Shown piece by piece: positions 21,859 to 31,448 of a DNA stretch of 64,000 bases. Position 1 is the first letter of the stretch; each line of letters begins with the position of its first letter. The translations under genes and the position numbers were made by a program. The stretch comes from Aphanomyces cochlioides (Eukaryota; Oomycota; Saprolegniomycetes; Saprolegniales; Verrucalvaceae). The stretch lies in contig JAHQRK010000012.1 of the NCBI GenBank assembly GCA_019828595.1, positions 1,178,001 through 1,242,000 of the forward strand. Reading direction: 5' to 3'. Under the pieces are notes generated by a model. The model was not told the origin of the DNA. It saw only the letters and a list, made by a program, of their open reading frames with translations, and made no database searches.

Positions 21859-23539
21859 TTAGACTTCAAGCTCAAGCACATATTGTGGAATCATATTCAA
21901 ATACGACAAGTCGCACACCTGCTTCAATCGATCGATGTGCTTGGTCAAAAGCTCAAACTCATGTTTCACCTCCGGATCTTTAGAATGAGCCTTCAAATGT
22001 GAACAAGTAAAAATGTTCTTGTCGTGCAACTTCTTTTGCAGGACTGGCCCAATACCTGAAATACATCTCACGCCGGCTCCCATCAAGTCTTCCAAATGCA
22101 AATTTTGAGTGATCAATTGTTGATTCTTGTACGAGTCGCCAATTCCTTGAGGCACAACAAATATCAGTTGAGCAAAGCGTGGGTTTTGTTTGATCTTGTC
22201 AACAAGCTCCAACTTTGCAAACAATTCCACTAATCCTGCACAATCGACTGGATGGTTTAATGATTTTGTAATTTGGAACAACAGCAACGTCTCACCCAAA
22301 TGGATAAACGAGTCAATGGACTTGAATGTTTGAGATTTCGGGATTTGATACACATTCTGAAAGACCATTTCCAAAGTAAAGTTAGTTGCAAACCGCTCAT
22401 AATGCCCAATGGTCCGATTGATCGTCAGCGATATCTCTTGCCTTCGTTCGTCAAGTTGTACGCACTTGAACGTACCACCGTCAAAAAGTTTTTCATGGGC
22501 GAGATTTTCAAACAACCATCCATTAAACGTAGACGCTTTTCCTGCACCGTCAAGCCATTTCATCAACTTTGCTCGTTCTTGGCTAAGTTTAACGGCGAGT
22601 TGGTTGTAAATCCGTATTCCAATCCAATCCGAACCAAACTCGAGTGTTGCAAATGTTGGATCCTCTTCAGGAATGTAATGCAGCAGTCGATGAACTACAA
22701 GATTTAACGGCACAGACATTTCAAAGCACGCTTGAACATCCTCCAACGTTTTAATCTTCTCAATCGCTTGTTCCATGGCGATCAATCCCTTTCGATACGC
22801 TCTGGCTGATTTTGCTAGACAATAGCGCGGGACACCACCAAACTGTCTATATCTCTCGGTCAATTCTTCGTCTGATATCTCCAAATTCAACACTTTGACG
22901 GCGTCACCCAACTCGCCCAATTCCCAAACAGGCATATACAGCTCGCAATGAGCTTCGACATTCTTCCGCATCGAATCGAGCCAACCAAAATTGGGACTTG
23001 TGAAAGTTACCATTTTCGAATGAGTAGGGGGCACAAATGGTGGTCCATCGTAGAGATGAATGGCTTCGGGGTGTTGATATCCGAAACGACTAACTTCGAC
23101 CATGTCAAAAAATACTTGAGTATTACCATTTGGATCAAACACGACACACTCCATCAACCCTCGATCCTTGTTGAATGAGGCAGTAACAATAATAGCCTCT
23201 GGGTGTTCGTTTCGGTATCGAGAAAAGAAGTAGTCATAAAAGATCGATTTGCCAATGCCTACACAAAACACACGCGTCTGTTATCCATCTTTTAATCGTA
23301 TACAAGTTCAAACCTGGTGTTCCCGTCACTGAGATGTAGTCGTATGTCTGTAGAAGTTCAATTACACGAACATAATACGACGAGTACGCTTTTCTCACAT
23401 AGTATTCTTCCGCGCGATACTTGAAAGCAGTTGGCAAGTCGACAGTCACGTCCTGCACACCTTGCGCTTCGACAGACATGTTCGTCTGCGGTGCAGGAGC
23501 TGGGACGGGACTTAGCGCTAAGTTCGGGCTGCCGTCCAT
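21859..23539 (-). CDS. Crinkler/RHS-type P-loop NTPase with REase-like C-terminus
   Basis: Two exons, 23539-23314 and 23258-21859, with a 55-nt GT-AG intron (23259-23313). Joining them (541 aa) completes a Walker A motif, GTPGIGKS, that the intron splits. The order N-terminal linker, P-loop NTPase, then a PD-(D/E)xK-like region (GWLFENLAHEKLFDGG, then IDSFI... LLLFQITKS), matches the NTPase-nuclease core shared by oomycete Crinkler proteins and trypanosome RHS proteins. A helix-hairpin-helix-like ISGIGPVLQKKL motif lies near the C-terminus. An in-frame ATG at 23596 would add 19 residues; 23539 is preferred because it starts a low-complexity leader. The gene lies inside the Polinton but is less AT-rich and has an intron, unlike its viral neighbours, which suggests capture from a host or insertion into the element. 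Nucleic-acid cleavage is inferred from the family only. Confidence 0.82.
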
Positions 23540-23596
23540 TTTGAAAGTGACGATATTACCCAATAATTGCTTATCTCGTTGAATATTATCAACCAA

Positions 23597-24100
23597 TCAT
23601 ATGCAACGAAATCAGCGAATGGCTGTCAAAATCTCATAATGAAAAAATGTGTGCGATCTTCGTATTCCAACAAATGTTCTTTTCAATTATTTAGATTTCC
23701 TTGGGTGTTAACAGTAAGTACTACTACATAGTAGTACTAACTCTTCTTTAGGTTTTTGGACTATGATACAATGTATATCACAATATGTTCATTTTAAGTT
23801 ATTTGTTTTCGAAAAAAAATGAGAAACGTGAAAAAACAGTTTGCTTCAATTTTCATCACCGTGTCCCCCATTTTGGACGGGCGAAGTTACCGCACTCCAA
23901 TATCTCAACTATGTTGATCAGCATTTGGTACAAATATATTAAAATTTGATTTCCAACTTCCATTATAAAACATCACACAATTTTATAATTATTTTATATT
24001 TATTCAAAACGGGACAATAACAATTGCACCTATTTTAATTATTGTAAAATTTAAAGCAAGATATAGAACATATTTATGTAATAATTACGAAAACCGTGAA
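23597..24100. other. Intergenic, junction between cargo gene and viral genes
   Basis: Base composition changes from the Crinkler/RHS gene to the AT-rich viral part here. No gene, inverted repeat or target duplication was seen that would mark the cargo boundary. Confidence 0.45.
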
Positions 24101-24310
24101 ATGTTTGACCACGTAGAGATTTATAAAACAAACGATGATGCTTATATTGTAATTACAAGTCCATACGGAGATAAAGATTATGAAGGATTCTATGGATTTA
24201 ATAAAATCTATAAATTGTATAACGATTGGGCTACTACGTATTTTAAAAGAATGAGTAAAGCAGAAATAATTAACTGTAATAAAATATTTAAAAGCGAGTT
24301 TGGATATTAG
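24101..24310 (+). CDS. Small viral protein, 69 aa, unknown
   Basis: A short open frame starting MFDHVEIYKTNDDAYIV, rich in Lys, Tyr and Asp, without Cys motifs, signal or membrane segment. Codon use matches the element's AT-rich genes. It is the first ORF after the cargo gene. The function is unknown. It may be an early small protein of the element, but a chance ORF cannot be excluded. Confidence 0.45.
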   Translation: MFDHVEIYKTNDDAYIVITSPYGDKDYEGFYGFNKIYKLYNDWATTYFKRMSKAEIINCNKIFKSEFGY

Positions 24311-24650
24311 TATGTTTACATCTGTTTCAGTTTAACTCATAGTCAATGAAATAACCATATTTTTTGTCCATCATTTGTTTGAATTTAACTCAATGTCAAT
24401 AAAAGACGTGTTTTTATATGTCCATTTGATTGAAAATAACTCAATGTCAGTCATTATATATTTGGTTAATCGGAACTGACTTGATTTATTATTGGAAAAA
24501 TATGCCGTTTTCCCGACAAAAACCTGATGAACATAACAGACAGTCCAACATTTACTCACAAAAATTGAACATCCAAACTTGACCAATTCAAAAATTCAAT
24601 ATTTAATTAATTTTAAAAATACCTATCACCTATAGAATATATTAAAAATA

Positions 24651-24959
24651 ATGGAATTAAATTTCGGAAAATACAAAGCTAAGACTATTCAAGAAGTTTT
24701 TGAGATTGATCAAAATTACTGTAAATGGTTAATAAATCAGGAAATGTTATTGTCAAACAAACCAGAAATTAAAACATATTTAACCGAAAAATTAAAAGAT
24801 GCTGATCTATCATACAAAATGCGATGGGGTAAACATAGAAATCTAACTCTGAACAAAATTAAAGAAATTGATCCAATTTATATTGATTGGTTAAAAAATA
24901 ATCAATATGTGATAGAAAATTGCCCAAAATTAATATCTGAGCTTGAAGCATTAAAATAA
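24651..24959 (+). CDS. Duplicated ExoX-C-like domain protein, 102 aa
   Basis: It contains two copies of the small domain found at the C-terminus of exonuclease X-type proteins. Copy 1 (residues about 1-30) reads NFGKYKAKTIQEVFEID with CKWLINQ; copy 2 (about 55-90) reads RWGKHRNLTLNKIKEID with YIDWLKNN. The pattern is (F/W)GK-(Y/H)-(K/R)-x-(K/L)-(T)-(I/L)-x-x-(V/I)-x-x-ID...Y-x-x-WL. The exonuclease catalytic domain is absent, so it may act as a DNA-binding adaptor. That role is inference. It converges on the protease gene with a single base between the stops. Confidence 0.6.
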   Translation: MELNFGKYKAKTIQEVFEIDQNYCKWLINQEMLLSNKPEIKTYLTEKLKDADLSYKMRWGKHRNLTLNKIKEIDPIYIDWLKNNQYVIENCPKLISELEALK

Positions 24960-24960
24960 A

Positions 24961-25338
24961 TTATTCGAAATCGGAATTGTTTAGATTGTGGAATCCATCA
25001 AATAAATCCATACGATTATTCTGTTTTGCATATAACCAAAGCATACACCATATACCGCAATATTCAGCATACGTTGATTGATATTGTTTTTTGTTATATT
25101 TTTTTATTCCCAAAATCAAAGGCGGTGGCTCGCCCATAGAATCAAAATATTCATTTTTATAAATCGCAGTCCAATGTCCAATTCCACCACCATTTTCTAA
25201 CAAAATAATATAATTTCCGTTTTTGGGCAATTGTTTTTTTATTTCTTCAAAAGTGTAAATATTTGTTATTTCAACACCCAATAAATTAGATAATTTAATT
25301 AACTGATGATCGCTTGTAATTCCTTTTATTAGGTCCAT
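24961..25338 (-). CDS. Adenain-like cysteine protease (virion maturation)
   Basis: A 125-residue protein with the adenovirus-protease arrangement: His55 in GHW, Asp66 in YFDSMG, Gln87, and Cys94 in EYCG, seven residues after the Gln as in adenain. Further conserved aromatic residues follow (GIWCMLWLY). In Polintons this protease cleaves virion precursor proteins during maturation. Two proteins of this element (31449-31928 and 32212-33543) each carry three (M/I/L)xGx-G sites, the consensus of the adenovirus enzyme. It is shorter than adenain (about 200 aa) but normal for Polinton and virophage homologues. It converges with 24651-24959 and diverges from the capsid gene. Confidence 0.88.
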   Translation of the reverse strand: MDLIKGITSDHQLIKLSNLLGVEITNIYTFEEIKKQLPKNGNYIILLENGGGIGHWTAIYKNEYFDSMGEPPPLILGIKKYNKKQYQSTYAEYCGIWCMLWLYAKQNNRMDLFDGFHNLNNSDFE

Positions 25339-25392
25339 TAAATAATTTAAAAAATAATCTTATCTGTGGCTGTATATAATTAATAAAATATA

Positions 25393-27150
25393 ATGAGTGA
25401 GTATCAATTAGCCGATCAATTTTTATATGAAAGCTCTTTAAAGGGTGAACCATCTATTAGCGTTTCTAAAGGAAAACGAATGGTTCAAGTCCCCGATGTA
25501 AATCAAGGTAGCTATCAATCTGGTATTATTTCAATTGATGCTGCAACAAGTCTTCAAGGCGCTAAAGGCTTTGCTTCTTTAAAAGATGCTTATCTTACGC
25601 TACCATATATTGTCTCTATGAAAAATACTGGCGCTGGTACGTTCGGTGCTATCAATCGTTATTGTACTGCTTTAAAAGCTGGAGTATTTAATATCATTGA
25701 TTCAATGACAGTAGAACTTAATGGACAAACTATCATTACTGAATCGGATTTCAAACTCTACTGGAATAACATTCGAGCAATGACTGAATGGAGCATTTCT
25801 GACCTTAATAAACACGGTGCTGACGCTTTTATGAGCGCGGATGATTGGCAATCTATGTCTTTTTCTTCAGCAACGACTTCGTTATCAGGCGATGGTTTTA
25901 CAAACAATTTCTCAAATTGCACCGCTACTTTGGGAACTGTACCAACTGAGGCATCGTTGAAAGAAAATAATGGATTTATTTCTCGTATTTACAGCAATCC
26001 ACAACTTACTGGAAACATTGACTCATCGGGAAACTATACGGGTGGAGTAAATGCCTACAATTGGATTACACAACGATCTTCTGTAGCATCAACCATTGCA
26101 GCTCAAAACGGCAAAGGAGCTTTTGTCGTAAATACTGCACCAGTGGCGGGCTCGGTTCTTGGTGTTTGGCATCATATGTTAAAAATTCGTCTTGTTGATC
26201 TTCATCCAATTTTTAAAGAATTGGATCTTATCGGAAATCCTCAATTGAAATTACGACTTAAAGTAAATAGTGGTTATTGCGATATTGCAGTTACTACTAC
26301 TGGGCTAACGTTAGCTTCTACAACTGTGACAAGCGGCAATACCGTTCCAGTTATGTTGGCCTCTGCTGATTCTGCAAACGCTCTTGCTGGATGTAATACA
26401 GCTTCGACGACTGTTCGTTTAGCATTTGGTCCCCTTCAGAATAACATTACAACGCTAGCCCAAGCTGGGCAATACCTTCCATTTACAACAGCCAGATTAA
26501 ATATTCCATTCTATGATATTGCTAATCCGTTACCGATTGTAAGTCAGCCTGTAAAGAACGTGAAATATCTTGATTGTTATGCTCAATATTTCCGAGGAAA
26601 AGCCGGCACTGGTGCTCTTTCTTCAGCTCAACAAAATGCTACATTCAATCTTCAATTATCTGGTTCTTGGAAAAATATCAAATATGTTTGTTTGGTACCA
26701 TACAGCGAAACAAGCAGCGGACATTTTGCAAATTCGTCGGCTAATGGTGTAGAACAATTCCAAAGCCCATTTGATAGTGCGCCTTGGACTTGTCAAGCAG
26801 GTAGTTCAATTCGTAGCTTTCAAGTTCAAGTTGGAAATGACAACGTATTTAGTAAAACATTGGATTACGACTTTGAAGCTTGGAATGACGAATTTAAGAA
26901 ACTTGGAGCAATTAATGGTGGTCTTACCCACGAAATTTCAAATGGTTTGATTGATTTTCAAAAGTGGCAAACGATTCAGCGTATTATGGTCGCCGACTGT
27001 TCTCGTATTACTAACCCAGACGTTCCACAATCAGTTATCGTAAGCGGTGTCAATGCTTGCTGCCAAGGAACAAATTGCTTGATTTTAGTTGTGTATGAAC
27101 GAGATCTTTCTGTTGACCGTTTAACTGGGGAAATTCATCATTGGACTTAA
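25393..27150 (+). CDS. Major capsid protein (double jelly-roll type)
   Basis: 585 residues, the length expected for Polinton/PLV major capsid proteins. The N-terminal part has the typical QVPDVNQGSYQSGIISID opening. A motif such as DLHPIFKELDLIGNPQLKLRL lies mid-protein, and the C-terminal jelly roll contains TLDYDFEAWNDEF and a final LILVVYERDLSVDR strand. In the virion it would form the pseudo-hexameric capsomers. A TATATAAT box lies about 22 nt before the ATG. The gene sits between the protease (divergent) and the spike gene (convergent), so it has its own promoter. No frameshift was seen. Confidence 0.88.
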   Translation: MSEYQLADQFLYESSLKGEPSISVSKGKRMVQVPDVNQGSYQSGIISIDAATSLQGAKGFASLKDAYLTLPYIVSMKNTGAGTFGAINRYCTALKAGVFNIIDSMTVELNGQTIITESDFKLYWNNIRAMTEWSISDLNKHGADAFMSADDWQSMSFSSATTSLSGDGFTNNFSNCTATLGTVPTEASLKENNGFISRIYSNPQLTGNIDSSGNYTGGVNAYNWITQRSSVASTIAAQNGKGAFVVNTAPVAGSVLGVWHHMLKIRLVDLHPIFKELDLIGNPQLKLRLKVNSGYCDIAVTTTGLTLASTTVTSGNTVPVMLASADSANALAGCNTASTTVRLAFGPLQNNITTLAQAGQYLPFTTARLNIPFYDIANPLPIVSQPVKNVKYLDCYAQYFRGKAGTGALSSAQQNATFNLQLSGSWKNIKYVCLVPYSETSSGHFANSSANGVEQFQSPFDSAPWTCQAGSSIRSFQVQVGNDNVFSKTLDYDFEAWNDEFKKLGAINGGLTHEISNGLIDFQKWQTIQRIMVADCSRITNPDVPQSVIVSGVNACCQGTNCLILVVYERDLSVDRLTGEIHHWT

Positions 27151-27222
27151 ATACACCAAAAAACTACTAAGCGAGCTTAGAATTGCTTTTTTTATTACTA
27201 AGGGTCGAGAGACTTCGCTCTA

Positions 27223-29439
27223 TTACAGCAAAGCGCTGCTTTTTGTGCGTCGAACAGGTTTAGTTGTCAGTTGTTCCATCTGCATCTGCTGCTTTCCAAC
27301 AACTTGAGTAAGATTATCAATTTTCTTAAGCGCACGTTTAAGAGCAGAATGCAGCAATGGTACAATACTAATCACATCGACAACAAGGCGGCTGTCAGAT
27401 CCAATCTGAATAACATCACCATTAACACACTCAATAATTTCCTCGGGCAATGGTTCATCCGAATCAGTAGCGCCAACTAACACACTCAAACCATGTTTCA
27501 CGAGTTCTTGTGCACCATAGCCATAATGGCGTTTATCAGGATTTGCCTTATAGCTATACTCGATAGGAGTGATATTACGGACAAATCGCTCGGATTGATC
27601 TTGAGATAGATCGATTACATCTGATTTTGTTCTCAGATCTGAAAGACAATCAATTTCACCAGAAGCAACCATAATCCCACCACTCGTCTTAAGAGAGAAG
27701 TTTCTATTACTAAATCCAGTCGCCTGACCAACTGAACTACTCGTAATGAAAGTAAAGCCCGATCCAGTTGATTGTGAGCCAGTACCAAGGATTTCCAGAG
27801 GACATCCAGGATTGTTTGTGCCCACGCCCCAAAAACCGTTAGATGACTTATAGAAGAGTGAGGATTGAATGTTGATATCTTTGTATTGAGACGATGAATA
27901 ATCGAAGCATTGTAGAATGCCAACACTCGAACCAGTCGAATAATGCATATGCATACCTGGACCTGTGGTGCTAAGATCACCCGCATTGAGACCATAGCAA
28001 TGAACTCCACCATTAGCAATATTGAGATTACCACCAGTACTCAGCTGCATCTGCTGAGTACCAGTGATAGCCGGCGTAGTTGAGTTGTTGTAAAACCAAG
28101 TATGCAAGCCACCAGACGTATAATTGAGTGATAAGCTCGATACGCCGAGCATGTAGGATGGGCTTGTGTTATTGGTCTGAGCAAGACAAATGATATTGTC
28201 TTTCGATGTATTAGTTCCGAGATCCATTTTATGACTATTGCGCGCTGAGATACCAGATAGTTGAATCTGCCCATTATTAGCAAACGTATAATATGTGCTT
28301 GTTCCTCCATTCGTACTCGATAGCACAATATCGCCTCCAGAACTTGTATTGATAGTCGAATTAACGGTTGCACTATAATACATTGCCAAGTGGTATCCAA
28401 CGCTTGTAATCGAAAGGGTCCCGCCAGTATTCGAAGTAGAACCAATCGTAGCCGTAGTTGCTGAGATCGATGCGCCAGAATTGATAGCTCCACCAGTATT
28501 GATAGCTCCTGATACGCCCATTCCTCCAGCGATTACCAAACTACCATTCGACTGCGTTGTTGAAGCAATATTAGAATTGATATTGATTATACCAGAAGCT
28601 GCTACTTCGAGTAATCTGCTACCTCCGTAAAATCCAATTTGAAATCTATTATTGGTTGATCCGCTGCCAGCATAATAAAAGGAAAGTTCAGCTTGATTAT
28701 TATTGTTGGTTGATTGACCAAGCGTAATATAAGAAGTGCCAGCAATAGCAAGATTATTGTTTAAGCAAGATATTGCTCTTGATGTATCTGTGCTCGTTCC
28801 TTGAAGTATAGATCCGCTTACTGATGCATTACTACCTACATACAGTTTCTTAGCAATAGCGCACCCACCATATATAGTCATTGAGCCGCCTGCACTCGAA
28901 GATGTAGCATCCGAAGTGCTTAGAAAACCTGTATTGCCTGCAGTGGTCATACTCATCAGAAATGATCCATTCCAAATGTAGAGCTGACCAGGAAGCTGTG
29001 AATTCGTCGATCCACGGCTACCAATCTCGAACGTACCTTGGTCATTAATAAATGCGCACGTCGATCTTCCCGCAGTATTTGACGAACTATTTAGATTGAT
29101 TTGCGCGGTTCCATTAATGATATTGATATCGCTACCGGCATAAATTTTCTTGGACACCGCCAATCCACCTGCAGTAATCATCGAGCCTGTAATAGTGCTT
29201 GATGCATCGGTAGTGCTTGTGTTTGTGTAAATACCAGTCATACCAATCGAGTTGATTCCACTTATTGAAAGCCCTGAATCTAAAATTAATGCCTTTTTAG
29301 CACTTGCTTGCCCAGCAGTTAGATTACTGATATATGAGACTCTAGGATCACTTTTTCTCAAATAAACATCACTTGTGTAATTTGACGGATTGTATGTTGA
29401 ACTATTTATAGTAGGTGTATTAGCTATGATTCCACTCAT
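27223..29439 (-). CDS. Spike/tail-fibre-like protein with S74 chaperone domain
   Basis: 738 residues. The first 600 are a Gly/Ser/Thr/Asn-rich, repetitive beta-structured region with recurring GGxxI/V-(A/S)-(K/G)-(K/A) blocks (for example GGLAVSKKIYAG and GGCAIAKKLYVG). This would suit a trimeric beta-helix or fibre. The C-terminal 130 residues fit the peptidase S74 intramolecular chaperone: a CLSDLRTKSDV entry (the usual SDxRxK pattern), KRHYGYGAQEL, and a final helical coiled-coil-like segment. In phage and eukaryotic-virus spikes this domain trimerises the fibre and cleaves itself off at a Ser. Here it probably makes the host-attachment spike. It shares a 68-bp bidirectional promoter region with the ATPase gene. 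Confidence 0.85.
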   Translation of the reverse strand: MSGIIANTPTINSSTYNPSNYTSDVYLRKSDPRVSYISNLTAGQASAKKALILDSGLSISGINSIGMTGIYTNTSTTDASSTITGSMITAGGLAVSKKIYAGSDINIINGTAQINLNSSSNTAGRSTCAFINDQGTFEIGSRGSTNSQLPGQLYIWNGSFLMSMTTAGNTGFLSTSDATSSSAGGSMTIYGGCAIAKKLYVGSNASVSGSILQGTSTDTSRAISCLNNNLAIAGTSYITLGQSTNNNNQAELSFYYAGSGSTNNRFQIGFYGGSRLLEVAASGIININSNIASTTQSNGSLVIAGGMGVSGAINTGGAINSGASISATTATIGSTSNTGGTLSITSVGYHLAMYYSATVNSTINTSSGGDIVLSSTNGGTSTYYTFANNGQIQLSGISARNSHKMDLGTNTSKDNIICLAQTNNTSPSYMLGVSSLSLNYTSGGLHTWFYNNSTTPAITGTQQMQLSTGGNLNIANGGVHCYGLNAGDLSTTGPGMHMHYSTGSSVGILQCFDYSSSQYKDINIQSSLFYKSSNGFWGVGTNNPGCPLEILGTGSQSTGSGFTFITSSSVGQATGFSNRNFSLKTSGGIMVASGEIDCLSDLRTKSDVIDLSQDQSERFVRNITPIEYSYKANPDKRHYGYGAQELVKHGLSVLVGATDSDEPLPEEIIECVNGDVIQIGSDSRLVVDVISIVPLLHSALKRALKKIDNLTQVVGKQQMQMEQLTTKPVRRTKSSALL

Positions 29440-29507
29440 ATTTTTAATAGAGTTGAAGACAAATAAGTATATATTCTAAAATATATATAATATTAGCTTT
29501 CTAATAA
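29440..29507. promoter_or_regulatory. Bidirectional promoter region with two TATA-like boxes
   Basis: The 68-bp gap between the divergent spike and ATPase genes holds two TATATA-type boxes: GTATATATTC, read towards the spike on the minus strand, and AATATATATAATATT, towards the ATPase. Comparable boxes lie 10-40 nt before other element genes. Promoter function is inferred from position and recurrence. Confidence 0.5.
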
Positions 29508-30191
29508 ATGAGTTCCAATGAAATAGAGGACTGGGGAGGAAAATTACCTAAGGCTTATAAAAGTAAGTCTCATGGTATAAACAAAGATCTTAAAATTCAG
29601 AACCTTTTCAGAGCTATCGTGCTGGGACCCAGCTATTCTGGTAAGACGAATCTAATTTTCCATATTCTCAAGCACTCTCCTCATATTTACAGCCATTTGC
29701 ATATTATTGCTCGCAATCCTGAGCAAAGTCTGTATAATTACTTAAAAGATAAATTAAAAGACTTCATTACGATTTATGACCCAAATGAACCACCTCCTTC
29801 TGTTGACGATATTCCAAATAATGGCTCATTACAATTAGTTATCATCGATGATTATTCAAATGACAAAATGCTTCAAAAAAATATATTTACGCATTATTTC
29901 ACCCGTGGAAGACATAAATTGTTAAGCACTATATTTTTAGCTCATTCATATTTTGACACATATAAAACCATTAGATTGAATAGCGAATATGTATTTATTT
30001 TAAAAGCAAATAGCAAAAGAGATCTTCAAATGGTTTGTAAGGATTTTAACATTCCTGAAGTTAATGAAGACAAAATGATCAAGGCATACAATAAAGCTAC
30101 TGCAAGCAAAGGCCAAGCTCTGTTTGTTGATTCTGTTAATCAAGAATTGAGGTATAATTTTGGGAAAAAAATTGATTTGAATACACTTTGA
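29508..30191 (+). CDS. DNA-packaging ATPase (A32/FtsK-HerA type)
   Basis: 227 residues with Walker A GPSYSGKT (residues 40-47) and Walker B LVIIDDY (residues 110-116), followed by a THYFTRGRHK arginine-containing segment and a sensor-like LAHSYFDT. The size and motif spacing match the genome-packaging ATPases of Polintons, virophages and poxvirus A32. It would pump the linear genome into capsids. It lies directly before the minor capsid gene on the same strand (79 bp apart), the usual morphogenetic cluster. Confidence 0.9.
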   Translation: MSSNEIEDWGGKLPKAYKSKSHGINKDLKIQNLFRAIVLGPSYSGKTNLIFHILKHSPHIYSHLHIIARNPEQSLYNYLKDKLKDFITIYDPNEPPPSVDDIPNNGSLQLVIIDDYSNDKMLQKNIFTHYFTRGRHKLLSTIFLAHSYFDTYKTIRLNSEYVFILKANSKRDLQMVCKDFNIPEVNEDKMIKAYNKATASKGQALFVDSVNQELRYNFGKKIDLNTL

Positions 30192-30270
30192 TAAGCTTGC
30201 TTTCAGCAATTAGAGAGACAATTATTTCAATCAAATAATAAATAAATGATATAAAATAACATAAGAAAAA

Positions 30271-31128
30271 ATGAGCTCACTTATTGTTCTTAATTCAACT
30301 CATATTGTGAATAATGGCTATAATAATACGCTAAGATATACATTTGGGAATAGTGCAGTCAATTTTAGCAATATGGAAATTGCTGTTGCTGGGATTCAAT
30401 TGTATAATTCTCAATTCAATATTAATTCAACCTTGTACGGAAATAATACATTTCAAATTATTGTACCATATGGCGCTACTACATCGACCATATCTATCAC
30501 TTTACCTAATGGTTATTACAGTTATGCTGATATTCAAAATTATGTAGCTTCTAAACTTATCGCGGCTGGTGCATATCTGATTGATTCTAATGGAAACAAT
30601 GTGATATATTTTAATATTTCAGAAAATTCTACATATTATGGTTGCCAAATTGATTTATTACCTACTCCTTTAAGTTTACCAACAGGCTGGTCGCTACCAG
30701 CCAGTGGGTTATATTCAACAGGCGTACCAACAGGTGGCTATGCTCCGCAAATTATCATTCCAAGTGGATTTAATTTAATAGTTGGCTATCAAGTTGCAAC
30801 ATTTCCTCCCTCTCGTCAAACGACTGCTCAATCGTTTTTAAGTAGTTTTACTCCACAAGTAAACCCTGTTTCAAGCTTTTTAGTTCGTTGTAATTTAGTT
30901 AATAATCCATACACTTCTGTTCCTGATGTTTTAACGACTTTTACATCACAAAACACCACTATTGGGGATTTAATAGATGTAAGATATCCTGAGTATTCTT
31001 GGGTAGAAATTTCTGATGGCTCAAGACCATACATAGAAGTGATAATTTGCGATCAGAATTATAATATTGTCAAGTTTGAAGATAGTCAAATTTTGATTCA
31101 GTTGATTATTAGACCGAAAAAAAATTAG
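30271..31128 (+). CDS. Minor capsid (penton) protein
   Basis: 285 residues, the next gene after the ATPase. Size, gene order and a beta-rich composition (N-terminal LIVLNSTHIVN, an NSQFNINSTLYGNNTF segment, YADIQNYV, and a C-terminal YPEYSWVEISDG strand) fit the single jelly-roll penton proteins of Polintons and PLVs, which fill the capsid vertices. There is no enzymatic motif. The ATG at 30271 follows an AT-rich leader. The stop at 31128 is 11 bp from the convergent zinc-protein gene. The assignment rests on context as much as on sequence. Confidence 0.8.
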   Translation: MSSLIVLNSTHIVNNGYNNTLRYTFGNSAVNFSNMEIAVAGIQLYNSQFNINSTLYGNNTFQIIVPYGATTSTISITLPNGYYSYADIQNYVASKLIAAGAYLIDSNGNNVIYFNISENSTYYGCQIDLLPTPLSLPTGWSLPASGLYSTGVPTGGYAPQIIIPSGFNLIVGYQVATFPPSRQTTAQSFLSSFTPQVNPVSSFLVRCNLVNNPYTSVPDVLTTFTSQNTTIGDLIDVRYPEYSWVEISDGSRPYIEVIICDQNYNIVKFEDSQILIQLIIRPKKN

Positions 31129-31139
31129 CTTACTATTCT

Positions 31140-31346
31140 CTAATTATTTCTTTCGATCTCTATAATTGCTTTTTTATGTGCATATGATCTTTGATGACTA
31201 AAACGATATCTCACGTTTACTGATTCACCGCAATCACAAATGTATCGGTTTCTTTTGTATGGATTCAGATTTCGTTTAACTTGAGCATCAATCATTTCTT
31301 GAGTCTTCTTTATTAATGTTAAATCGATAAGCATTGTTGAAAGCAC
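31140..31346 (-). CDS. Small zinc-finger-like viral protein, 68 aa
   Basis: A basic protein with a CDCGESVNVRYRFSHQRSYAH segment. The pattern C-x-C...H-x5-H resembles a single C2H2-like finger of the type seen in small proteins of other Polinton-like elements and giant viruses. A CTATATAG box lies about 30 nt upstream on its strand. It probably binds nucleic acid; the specific role is unknown. Confidence 0.6.
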   Translation of the reverse strand: MLSTMLIDLTLIKKTQEMIDAQVKRNLNPYKRNRYICDCGESVNVRYRFSHQRSYAHKKAIIEIERNN

Positions 31347-31448
31347 AAGCTTATACTCTATATAGAGGTATTTTTTTTACTACCGATTTTTTACAAAAGC
31401 TTGATGTTTTGGTGTTCAAAGCTCATGGTCAAACGTAAAATGGTATAT

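Noticed and set aside
22273..22707. 144-codon plus-strand ORF within the Crinkler/RHS gene
   Set aside because: Complementary-strand shadow of the 470-codon exon.
27151..27222. Hairpin CTAAG-CGAG-CTTAG followed by T-run between capsid and spike genes
   Set aside because: Could be a transcript-end signal between convergent genes, but the stem is only 5 bp and such pairs are frequent in AT-rich DNA.
28041..28493. 150- and 133-codon minus-strand ORFs inside the spike gene
   Set aside because: They lie in another frame of the repetitive spike gene, and composition follows that repeat.
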